NCBI GenBank assembly: GCA_964454675.1
Contig: CAYVUB010000001.1
Span: 198,587 to 262,586, forward strand
Reading direction: 5' to 3'
DNA from: CAYVUB01 sp964454675
GTDB taxonomy: Bacteria; Bacteroidota; Bacteroidia; Flavobacteriales; Flavobacteriaceae
DNA length: 64,000 nt
Of this stretch, positions 9,468 through 16,260 are shown in pieces. A program made the translations under genes and the position numbers. Position 1 is the stretch's first letter. Each line of letters starts with the position of its first letter. The notes below the pieces were generated by a model. That model saw nothing but the letters and a program-made list of their open reading frames with translations. It made no database searches and was not told the origin of the DNA.

Positions 9468-10319
9468 ATGAAGAAGATACTCACATACTTGGCTGTAACA
9501 TTAGCATTATCTTCTTGTGTTTCTGAAAATGAACATCAAAGAATAGTTGATGAGAAAAATACACTTGCTGTCGAAAATCAAAACCTAAAAGTTGAACTTG
9601 AAGAAATTAAATTCGGAGCACCTAATTTACTTTCTGACGGAAAAAAATTTTATCAGGCAAAAGACTTTTCACAGGCAAGACAAAAATTTCAAATACTTGT
9701 AGAAAAACATCCTGATATGCCTCAATCTATTGAAGCAAAAAAATATCTTGCCAATATTGACGAAGAAGAACTTTGGCAAAACGCTTTTACTTCGGAAAAT
9801 ATTAGCAACACGGAAGATTATATATCGCAATATCCAAAAGGAAAGTACATCAGCAATGCAATTTCAAGAAAGAACGAACTCAAGAAATTGAATATGCAAA
9901 AGGCTTATGATGAGGCTGTAAATAGTAATTCTTCGTATGCATGGAAAAGATTCTTAGAAGATTATCCTGACTACCCAAATGCAGGTTCTATAAAAGAAAA
10001 AATAATACGCTTAGAGGTTGATGAAATATTAGGGGATAGAGAAACAGGGCAAATGCCGTCTTTCAATAGCAATAGTAGTAGCTATTCTTCAAATTCATCA
10101 GTAGAAATTACCAATAATACAGGTTGTAGCTTGACAGTTCGTTATAGTGGAGTTGAGGCAAAAATGATAGAAATTCCATCAGGCGGAACAAGAACCGTTT
10201 ATCTGACAAGTGGAAGTTATAAAATTACAGCATCAGCGTGTGGTGCAAACTATGCGGGCACAGAAAACCTACACGGAAGCTACGACTCAACCTTTTATAT
10301 AACCCGAACACGATATTAG
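9468..10319 (+). CDS. lipoprotein with coiled coil, TPR-like helices and a beta-rich C-terminus
   Basis: The protein has 283 residues. A lipoprotein signal ends in LSSC (Cys17). It continues with a short coiled coil (about 20-48) and TPR-like helices of the kind found in YbgF/BamD-like scaffold proteins (about 50-180; FYQAKDFSQARQKFQ, then repeated YP[KD]G/YPDYPN turns). A Ser/Asn-rich linker (about 195-210) and a small beta-rich domain (about 211-283) follow, with two Cys residues that could form a disulfide. It is three bases downstream of the previous gene. It probably provides the envelope-anchored protein-interaction subunit of the operon. Confidence 0.65.
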   Translation: MKKILTYLAVTLALSSCVSENEHQRIVDEKNTLAVENQNLKVELEEIKFGAPNLLSDGKKFYQAKDFSQARQKFQILVEKHPDMPQSIEAKKYLANIDEEELWQNAFTSENISNTEDYISQYPKGKYISNAISRKNELKKLNMQKAYDEAVNSNSSYAWKRFLEDYPDYPNAGSIKEKIIRLEVDEILGDRETGQMPSFNSNSSSYSSNSSVEITNNTGCSLTVRYSGVEAKMIEIPSGGTRTVYLTSGSYKITASACGANYAGTENLHGSYDSTFYITRTRY

Positions 10320-10321
10320 CA

Positions 10322-10621
10322 ATGGACAAAATCATTAAAATAATTCTTGCCGTTTTGTTTTTTCTTTGCTTGCTTGATATGCCTTACGGCTTTTATCAAT
10401 TTGTAAGGTTTGCGGGGTTAGTGGGCTTTGCATTTCTTGCTTACCAAGCCAATCAACAAGGCAGACAAACAGAAATGGTTGTTTACTGTGTATTGGTATT
10501 GCTCTTTCAGCCTTTTTTCAAAATTGCGTTAGGCAGACAAATGTGGAATGTGGTGGATGTGGTTGTCGCTATCGGGCTTATCCTTTCTCTTTTTGTGAAG
10601 CCCAAGTCCAACAATTCCTGA
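10322..10621 (+). CDS. small membrane protein, DUF6804-like
   Basis: The protein has 99 residues. The start at 10322, two bases after the previous stop, is preferred to an upstream in-frame ATG inside that gene. Three or four hydrophobic helices fill it. The segments LCLLDMPYGFYQFVRFAGLVGFA and NVVDVVVAIGLILSLFVKPK match small Bacteroidota proteins I recall as DUF6804. Its 3' end is notable: degenerate copies recur at 12164-12274 and 16079-16171. The gene is therefore either the last member of the membrane operon or the start of the repeated cassette region. Confidence 0.65.
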   Translation: MDKIIKIILAVLFFLCLLDMPYGFYQFVRFAGLVGFAFLAYQANQQGRQTEMVVYCVLVLLFQPFFKIALGRQMWNVVDVVVAIGLILSLFVKPKSNNS

Positions 10622-10635
10622 AAAAACTTTGTTTC

Positions 10636-10662
10636 GTCCTAAATATTTACAAAATTTGTGAC
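10636..10662 (+). promoter_or_regulatory. AbiE-type inverted-repeat operator, copy A
   Basis: GTCCTAAAT (10636-10644) and ATTTGTGAC (10654-10662) are imperfect inverted arms, with two mismatches, separated by nine bases. Spacing and right arm match the operators at 14195-14391. It lies 18 bases before a truncated antitoxin-like gene, as a remnant of that gene's control region. Confidence 0.6.
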
Positions 10663-10679
10663 AGAATAAAAGCATAAAA

Positions 10680-10981
10680 ATGTCCAAAAGCATTGAAATG
10701 CAAGTATTAGACAAGATAAAGCAAAGCCCAAAAGGTACACTTTTCTTTGTTGATAGCTTTGCTACGATTGCCAATGCCAAAGCAAAAGCCAATAAAATCG
10801 AACTTTGGAGCGAACCCAACCCAACAGCACTTTGGGATTGGAGGAAAACAAAAAATGGGCTGTGCTAATGCAAAAGGTCTTTTACGGATTATTCAATCAA
10901 TTCCTTCGCCCAAAGCCGAGAACCTTTTAAACTTTGGCTGGCACAAGTAGGTTCTGACCGGTTGGAAGAAATCGAAAACTA
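10680..10981 (+). pseudogene. chimeric remnant: AbiEi-like antitoxin start fused to a Bro-N (DinD-like) fragment
   Basis: The first 25 or so residues (MSKSIEMQVL, then GTLFFVDSF) match the start of the DUF6088 antitoxin at 14410. From about 10784 the sequence changes to Bro-N/DinD-like wording: NKIELW at the beginning, then, after frame changes, CANAKGLLRIIQSIPSPKAE, and in another frame EPFKLWLAQVGSDRLEEIEN. At least two frameshifts and internal deletions break it. It ends exactly where the 1,282-bp tandem duplication begins. It is not expected to make a functional protein. Confidence 0.65.
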
Positions 10982-10994
10982 ACAAAAATTAATC

Positions 10995-11021
10995 TTGCAT
11001 AATTTATTTTTCGCAACTTTG
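10995..11021 (+). promoter_or_regulatory. Bacteroidota-type promoter, possibly leaderless, of KilA-N gene 1
   Basis: TTG (10995-10997), a 16-base spacer and CAACTTTG (11014-11021) resemble TTG-N17-TAnnTTTG with one mismatch. The start codon follows only four bases later, so transcription would begin at or next to the ATG. I see no ribosome-binding site. Confidence 0.45.
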
Positions 11022-11025
11022 TGGT

Positions 11026-11838
11026 ATGGCAAAAATCAATGTAAAAGATACGGAAATTGTAGTGTTCAAAAAGGAGCAGGAAGATTATATTTCTCTAACC
11101 GACATTGCTAAGGTTAGGGATAAGGAAAACCCTTCTCAAATTATCAGCTTGTGGCTAAGAACTTATAATACAATAGAATACATTGGTTTATGGGAAATGC
11201 TAAACAATCCTGATTTTAAACCCCACATTTATGAGGGGTTTAAAAATGAGTCTGCAAAACCTCACTTTTGGATGTCGCCACAAAAATGGATTAAGGAAAC
11301 CAATGCTATAGGAATTACATCAAAATCAGGTCGTTACGGCGGAGGAACTTTTGCTCATTCTGACATAGCTTTTAAATTTGCATCTTGGATTTCGGCAGAG
11401 TTTGAATTGTATCTTGTAAGGGAGTTTAAGCGACTAAAAGAGGAGGAACAAAAAACAATTGGATGGACTGCCAAACGAGAATTGACGAAAATTAATTATC
11501 ACATTCATACAGATGCCGTTAAACAAAATCTTATTCCGAAAGAACTGACAACAAAAGAAACGTCAATCATCTATGCCAACGAAGCAGACGTTTTGAATGT
11601 TGCATTGTTTGGAGTTACAGCTAAACAATGGCGAGAAGCAAACCCGGACTTAAAAGGTAACATCCGGGATTATTCAACTATCAATGAGCTGATTTGCCTG
11701 TCAAATATGGAGAACTTAAACGCAGTTTTCATCAACGAAAAAATACCTCAAAACGAACGACTGATAAAACTGAATAAAATAGCTATTCAACAAATGAGCA
11801 TATTACAGGATGTTGAAAAACGTAAATTACTGAAATAA
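11026..11838 (+). CDS. KilA-N domain DNA-binding protein, copy 1
   Basis: The protein has 270 residues. The KilA-N domain fills residues 15-140 (YISLTDIAK, KWIKETNAIGI, GRYGGGTFAHSDIAFKFASWIS, FELYLVREFKRLKEEE). The C-terminal half (about 160-270) is helical and of unknown function. KilA-N is a DNA-binding domain found in phage and mobile-element regulators. The C-terminal half is nearly identical to copy 2 at 12308 while the KilA-N half is only moderately similar. The target and function are unknown. It has its own promoter-like sequence just upstream. Confidence 0.85.
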   Translation: MAKINVKDTEIVVFKKEQEDYISLTDIAKVRDKENPSQIISLWLRTYNTIEYIGLWEMLNNPDFKPHIYEGFKNESAKPHFWMSPQKWIKETNAIGITSKSGRYGGGTFAHSDIAFKFASWISAEFELYLVREFKRLKEEEQKTIGWTAKRELTKINYHIHTDAVKQNLIPKELTTKETSIIYANEADVLNVALFGVTAKQWREANPDLKGNIRDYSTINELICLSNMENLNAVFINEKIPQNERLIKLNKIAIQQMSILQDVEKRKLLK

Positions 11839-11873
11839 CCTGATAGCCAAGTTTTTGTTGGCACATTCACAAT

Positions 11874-12080
11874 ATGACGAAAAACAAAAAAGAATTGATA
11901 ATTGAGAGCTTCCAAAAAATGGATAGCACTATGCTTGAAATTTTGTTGGACGAATCCAAAACATATCAAGATGCAACAAAAGAAATTTTTATTGAAAAAT
12001 TGAACCAAGTATTTTCAAACCGTCGATTCCTTTCGCTCATCAAAAAACAGGATGATTTTTTCTTTAACCGCCATACGTGA
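11874..12080 (+). pseudogene. truncated copy of the 13156-14160 gene
   Basis: The first 34 codons are the same as those of the gene at 13156 (through SKTYQDA). About 15 further residues are similar (KEIFIEKLNQVFS), then the frame runs into unrelated sequence and stops after 68 residues. It lost the remaining 270 or so residues, so it is a broken paralogue left by the tandem duplication. Confidence 0.7.
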
Positions 12081-12163
12081 AGTGGTTTATCTATGATTGC
12101 AAAGGCACAAAATTTATTTGACTATTTACTGTCAATAGTAAAATATCAAATATATAATTTAGG

Positions 12164-12274
12164 ACTTTCGTTAAAAACCGTTTAGGCAAAGAACTTTGGA
12201 ATGTTGTAGATGTGGTTGTTGGAATTGGATTGTTAACTTCCCTATTTTGGAAATCGAAAACTAACAAAAATTAA
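12164..12274 (+). pseudogene. 3' fragment of a DUF6804-like gene
   Basis: In frame to TAA at 12272-12274 it reads LGKELWNVVDVVVGIGLLTS and then LFWKSK. This aligns with LGRQMWNVVDVVVAIGLILS, LFVKPK at the end of the gene at 10322. No start or N-terminal half is present. The fragment overlaps the left border of the second KilA-N cassette. Confidence 0.75.
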
Positions 12275-12276
12275 TC

Positions 12277-12303
12277 TTGCGTAATTTATTTTTCGCAACT
12301 TTG
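12277..12303 (+). promoter_or_regulatory. promoter of KilA-N gene 2 (duplicate)
   Basis: It has the same TTG, 16-base spacer and CAACTTTG as at 10995-11021, with one base different in the spacer, and again lies four bases before the ATG. Conservation of this stretch while the following coding region diverged supports its being functional. Confidence 0.45.
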
Positions 12304-12307
12304 TGGT

Positions 12308-13120
12308 ATGGCAAAAATCAATGTAAAAGATACGGAAATAACGATTATATCGGTTGAGGAGCGGGATTATATTTCGCTTACAGATATGGCAAATGCCAAA
12401 GAAAGCGAAAGCCGAGCTGCCGATATTATCAAAAACTGGATAAGAACCCGTTATACACTTGAGTTTTTAGGAACTTGGGAACAAATCAACAATCCAAATT
12501 TTAAAGTGGTGGAATTTGACCACTTTAAAATGCAGGCAGGTTTGCCAAGTTTTGTATTGAGCGTTTCGGAATGGATTGAGAAAACAAATGCCATTGGAAT
12601 AATCGTAAGAAAAGGAAAATACGGCGGAACGTATGCTCATAAAGACATTGCTTTTGAGTTTGGTTCGGCTATAAGCGTGCCGTTCAAACTCTATTTGATA
12701 ACCGAATTTCAACGCCTCAAAGAAGAGGAACAAAAGCAATTGGGTTGGACAGCTAAACGTGAATTAGCAAAACTCAATTACCATATTCACACAGATGCCG
12801 TTAAACAACATCTTATTCCGAAAGAACTGACAACAAAAGAAACGTCAATCATCTATGCAAATGAAGCAGACGTTTTGAATGTTGCATTGTTTGGAGTTAC
12901 AGCTAAACAATGGCGAGAAGCAAACCCGGACTTAAAAGGTAACATCCGGGATTATTCAACTATCAATGAGCTGATTTGCCTGTCAAATATGGAGAACTTA
13001 AACGCAGTTTTCATCAACGAAAAAATACCTCAAAACGAACGACTGATAAAACTGAATAAAATAGCTATTCAACAAATGAGCATATTACAGGATGTTGAAA
13101 AACGTAAATTACTGAAATAA
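12308..13120 (+). CDS. KilA-N domain DNA-binding protein, copy 2
   Basis: The protein has 270 residues, exactly the length of copy 1. The first ten residues are identical to copy 1. The KilA-N domain (about 11-150) differs at roughly half its positions, and from about residue 160 the two proteins are almost the same. Family motifs are intact: DYISLTDMA, WIEKTNAIGI, GKYGGTYAHKDIAFEFGSAIS and LKEEEQKQLGW. It probably forms an operon with the 13156 gene. The pattern suggests exchange or accelerated change of the DNA-binding half with a fixed interaction half. Confidence 0.85.
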   Translation: MAKINVKDTEITIISVEERDYISLTDMANAKESESRAADIIKNWIRTRYTLEFLGTWEQINNPNFKVVEFDHFKMQAGLPSFVLSVSEWIEKTNAIGIIVRKGKYGGTYAHKDIAFEFGSAISVPFKLYLITEFQRLKEEEQKQLGWTAKRELAKLNYHIHTDAVKQHLIPKELTTKETSIIYANEADVLNVALFGVTAKQWREANPDLKGNIRDYSTINELICLSNMENLNAVFINEKIPQNERLIKLNKIAIQQMSILQDVEKRKLLK

Positions 13121-13155
13121 CCTGATAGCCAAGTTTTTGTTGGCACATTCACAAT

Positions 13156-14160
13156 ATGACGAAAAACAAAAAAGAATTGATAATTGAGAGCTTCCAAAAA
13201 ATGGATAGCACTATGCTTGAAATTTTGTTGGACGAATCCAAAACATATCAAGATGCCAGAAAAGAGATCTTTCTTGAAAAGGTAAATGACGCATTTTCAA
13301 AGCTAAAAGAAAATGACGATACTTTTTTATTGTCGTATAAAGGAGTTTGCAATTCCGAAGCATGTCCCAATAAAGGTTGTAGAGGTTATTCATTTGTAGG
13401 CAACAATTCAAAAAATCATATTGATTTGATTTTCGATGAGTTGGATGATGATATAAACGACATTTATCATTGTAATGGTTTTGAAACTAATGACAAATCT
13501 ATTGAAACAGAAAACTTGATATACATAGAGATAAAACATGATGAAAAGGCAGATTTTAAGCCAAGTATTGATTTTTTGATTAAAAGTCAAAACTGCAAAT
13601 TGGGATATGAAGAACTTGCTCAACATCAAAATACAGTTATTGATAAAGAAGTATATTTAGTATGGTTAGAAAAGTTTTACCATTTATACAAATCATTTGA
13701 CCTGCCACCAATTTTCTTTGCTGAATTTGACAGATTCTATTGGCTCTACTATAGAATTAATGAATTAAGAGGTTTTTTGCAATCAAGTGATTTTGCAAAA
13801 GAAGCCATAAAAGAATTTCAAGCCATTGATAAGAGCAATGAGCCACAATTGCTAAAATGGTTGATTAAATATGAAAAGACAGGCGATAATCTTAGACTGT
13901 TTATATATGAAGATATTGACTTTGAATATCCTGAAACGAGTGACTATTTTGAAACTGCGGATTTTAAAATAAACACATCAGATTTTAGGCATATCGCAAA
14001 ATTCAAGTTTTTGTTTGACGAACATTATTGGAATATGCTTGAAAAATACTCTACTTTTAGTGAGGAAGAAACAACACAATACATAAATGAAAACAACGAA
14101 ATGTCAAACTACATTAGTTCATTAACCTACCATTTAGAGAAAAGGGGTATCGTGGTTTAA
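13156..14160 (+). CDS. uncharacterised 334-residue protein paired with KilA-N
   Basis: I recognise no family. It is a soluble, acidic protein without signal peptide or membrane segment. A Cys cluster (CNSEACPNKGC, about residues 64-74) could bind a metal. The middle region is rich in Asp/Glu and aromatic residues and the C-terminus is helical. Its start lies 35 bases after KilA-N gene 2, and the same junction is duplicated after gene 1, so KilA-N plus this gene is an old linked pair. A partner or effector role is a guess from linkage. Confidence 0.55.
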   Translation: MTKNKKELIIESFQKMDSTMLEILLDESKTYQDARKEIFLEKVNDAFSKLKENDDTFLLSYKGVCNSEACPNKGCRGYSFVGNNSKNHIDLIFDELDDDINDIYHCNGFETNDKSIETENLIYIEIKHDEKADFKPSIDFLIKSQNCKLGYEELAQHQNTVIDKEVYLVWLEKFYHLYKSFDLPPIFFAEFDRFYWLYYRINELRGFLQSSDFAKEAIKEFQAIDKSNEPQLLKWLIKYEKTGDNLRLFIYEDIDFEYPETSDYFETADFKINTSDFRHIAKFKFLFDEHYWNMLEKYSTFSEEETTQYINENNEMSNYISSLTYHLEKRGIVV

Positions 14161-14194
14161 AATAATCAAGACATATTAGACAGCACATTGTTTT

Positions 14195-14391
14195 GTCCCA
14201 AATATTACCAAAATGTGTGACAACAAATATTTTCTAAATACTGTTTTACAACTACTTATAAAGAAAAAATCGCCAGGAGGGGTTGGCGAAAAATAAGTTT
14301 ATCTAAAAACCCTTGTTTCGTCCCAAATATTTACTAAATCCGGGACGAATTTTTCTCTTGTTTTGTCACAAATTATTACTAAATTTGTGAC
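14195..14391 (+). promoter_or_regulatory. three inverted-repeat operators upstream of the AbiE antitoxin gene
   Basis: There are three 27-base elements, each with 9-base inverted arms and 9-base spacers: 14195-14221 (GTCCCAAAT...ATGTGTGAC), 14320-14346 (GTCCCAAAT...ATCCGGGAC) and 14365-14391 (GTCACAAAT...ATTTGTGAC, perfect). The last overlaps the promoter of the antitoxin gene. AbiEi antitoxins are known to repress their own operons by binding inverted repeats, so these are likely its binding sites. A hairpin at about 14268-14290 (TCGCCA...TGGCGA) lies between the first and second. Confidence 0.7.
14358..14387 (+). promoter_or_regulatory. promoter of the AbiE operon
   Basis: TTG (14358-14360), 19 bases and TAAATTTG (14380-14387) give an exact match to the -7 consensus TAnnTTTG. 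The expected transcription start is near 14392, 18 bases before the ATG. The perfect operator 14365-14391 covers the spacer and the -7 box, so repressor binding would block polymerase. Confidence 0.6.
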
Positions 14392-14409
14392 AGAACAATC
14401 GGAACAAAA

Positions 14410-15006
14410 ATGTCAAAATCTATTGATAAACAAATACTTAATAAGGTTAAACGCAAAGATAGGGGAACACTGTTTTTTACAGATAGTGTATTAAAAAAGC
14501 AGAACCCCGAAGCCGTGCGTAAGGCTTTGGAGCGTTTGGTAAAATCGGGCAAATTGGAACGGGTTACCACAGGTATTTACGTTCGTCCCGTAATTGACGG
14601 TTATATAGGGAAAGTGTTGCCAAGTATTGAAGAAATTGCTGTTGCCATTGCAAAGAGAGACAGGGCTACAATTGTTCCGACAGGCAGTTATGCAATGTAT
14701 AAATTGGGCTTGACTACCCAAGTTCCTTTAAATATCGTGTATTATACCGATACTTCGGCACGGAAAATAAAAATCGGGAAACAGACTATTACATTCAAAA
14801 AAGCGAGTTCAAAAAATCTTTCTTTCGTTGGCGAAATCAGCACGTTGGCAATTCAGGTTTTGCGGACAATCGGTAAAGACAATGCAACGGACGAAGAAAT
14901 AGAACAGATAAAGAAGATTTTGAAAAACGAAAATCCTAAGCACCTGCAACACGATTTGCAATTAGCGCCTGTTTGGATTAGAAAATTGATTACGCCAAAT
15001 GAGTGA
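14410..15006 (+). CDS. DUF6088 family protein, AbiEi-type antitoxin and repressor
   Basis: The protein has 198 residues. The N-terminal winged-helix region (5-70) includes RGTLFFTDS, EAVRKALERLVKSGKLERVTTGIYVRP. This layout is typical of AbiEi-like antitoxins, which bind operator DNA and neutralise the AbiEii nucleotidyltransferase. The remainder matches the DUF6088 core (VPTGSYAMYKLGLTTQVPLN, ISTLAIQVLR). Its stop overlaps the start of the toxin gene by eight bases, as usual for this pair. Repeated operators upstream suggest autorepression. Since the toxin gene is interrupted, the antitoxin may now act without its partner. Confidence 0.8.
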   Translation: MSKSIDKQILNKVKRKDRGTLFFTDSVLKKQNPEAVRKALERLVKSGKLERVTTGIYVRPVIDGYIGKVLPSIEEIAVAIAKRDRATIVPTGSYAMYKLGLTTQVPLNIVYYTDTSARKIKIGKQTITFKKASSKNLSFVGEISTLAIQVLRTIGKDNATDEEIEQIKKILKNENPKHLQHDLQLAPVWIRKLITPNE

Positions 15007-16072
15007 GTTTACACATTTACAAGAATGGTTTCAGTTGCCCGATGAAACCAAAATTAGGCTGTTTGCAGAAACAAGTCGGAAAATTGGTTTACCTTCATCA
15101 GCAGCCGCAGAAAAAGATTGGTGGGTAATGCAAACCTTAGCTGTAATTTTTTCGATGGAATGTGCAAACGCTTTGATTTTTAAAGGTGGCACATCGTTGA
15201 GCAAAGGTTGGAACTGCGAAGCAATCACGAACACCATTAAAAAAATATAAAACTATGTGAGTAATTTGATACAACGATTTTCGGAAGATATTGATTTGGC
15301 ATTGGACAGAGAGTTTTTAGGATTTACAGGCGAACTGACTAAAGGCGGCATCAAAAAGTTAAGAAGAAAATCATATCAGTTTATTACGGAAGTTTTTACC
15401 GAAGAACTGAAAGCTAAGTTTGCCGAATTGGGTTTTAAAGATATAACTATTAAACCCCGTGAGGTAGAAAATCACGACCAAGACCCCTTGATTATTGAAA
15501 TTTACTATAACAAACTCACGGAAACAGACACTTATCTGAAACCCGGTGTTTTAGTGGAAGTTGGCAGTCGTTCCTTGAAAGAACCTTTTACACAAAGGAC
15601 TTTCGGCACGTTTGTTTCTGAAATTTATACAGACAATCCTTTTACGGACAAACCAATTACCATTCCTGTTGTAAATCCTGAACGGACTTTTCTTGAAAAG
15701 ATATTTTTACTGCACGAAGAATTTCAGAAAAACCCCGGAAAAATAAGAGTAGAACGCCTTAGCCGACACCTTTACGACATTGAAAAACTAAGCCAAACCG
15801 AATATGCAGAAATCGCATTGCAGGACACCGGTCTGTATAATACAATCGTAAAACATCGCAGTAAGTTTACACCAATTTCAGGTATTGACTACGACAAACA
15901 CAAACCTGAAAACATAAAGTTTATTCCGCCTGACAGTTTGCTGCCGCTTTGGAAAAAAGATTATGAGGATATGCGGACAAGTATGATTTACGGAGACCCT
16001 TTATTGTTTGACGAACTCATAAAACAACTGACAGAATTACAAAAGCGAATAAACACAATCCAACGTTTCTAA
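14999..16072 (+). pseudogene. AbiEii-type nucleotidyltransferase toxin gene interrupted by a 51-bp in-frame insert
   Basis: The 5' part (14999-15214) ends in IFKGGTSLSKGWN, the nucleotide-binding motif. The 3' part (from 15266) resumes with LIQRFSEDIDLALDREFLGF, containing the catalytic DxD. In intact relatives these run together as GWNLIxRFSEDIDLA. Here bases 15215-15265 add 17 codons, the twelfth being TAA (15248-15250), without shifting the frame. A GTG at 15257 could restart the 3' part but would give a protein lacking the GG(T)S motif. AbiEii family toxins transfer nucleotides to RNA targets, and this one is probably inactive. Confidence 0.75.
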
Positions 16073-16078
16073 TAAATA

Positions 16079-16171
16079 GCTTTGGACAGACAGATATAGG
16101 ATATTATGAATGTGGCTGCAGCAATCGGGCTTATCCTTTCTCTTTTTGTGAAACCGAAAAATGTGACTTAG
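16079..16171 (+). pseudogene. second 3' fragment of a DUF6804-like gene
   Basis: Reading to TAG at 16169-16171 gives NVAAAIGLILSLFVKPK, nearly the C-terminus of the gene at 10322. Just before it LDRQI, a stop codon and DIM align with LGRQMWNVV. It is degenerate and marks the right edge of the accessory region, 89 bases from the end of murF. Confidence 0.7.
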
Positions 16172-16260
16172 GACAATGATTTTTTGTAATATTTTTGCAA
16201 TATACTTGTACGAGTCAATTACGAAGGTTTATTCGCAAAACAGATAAAGTAAAGGAACAC

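Larger units (their letters stand above)
10969..13256 (+). repeat. tandem duplication, unit 1,282 bp, with a diverged window
   Basis: Bases 10969-11057 and 12251-12339 match with one difference. Bases from about 11512 to 11974 match from about 12794 to 13256 with only a few differences, all at a constant offset of 1,282. Between these blocks (about 11058-11510) the copies have diverged strongly but kept exactly the same length. Each unit contains a promoter, a KilA-N gene and the start of a third gene that is complete only in the second copy. Confidence 0.9.

Noticed and set aside
12117..12150. Nested inverted repeat (TTTGA, TTTACT ... AGTAAA, TCAAA).
   Set aside because: It is short, AT-rich and has a mismatched middle; in such base composition it is likely to arise by chance.
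10969..14160. KilA-N and Bro-N genes as evidence of a prophage.
   Set aside because: No integrase, terminase, capsid or tail genes are nearby; these domains are also common in small mobile cassettes and plasmids.
14268..14290. Hairpin TCGCCA...TGGCGA with A-runs, considered as a minus-strand terminator.
   Set aside because: No minus-strand gene ends here, so its role could not be supported beyond mention with the operators.
16187..16200. TATTTTTG box as a promoter after the island.
   Set aside because: It points into the 3' end of murF and has no gene to serve; it may be a relic or chance.
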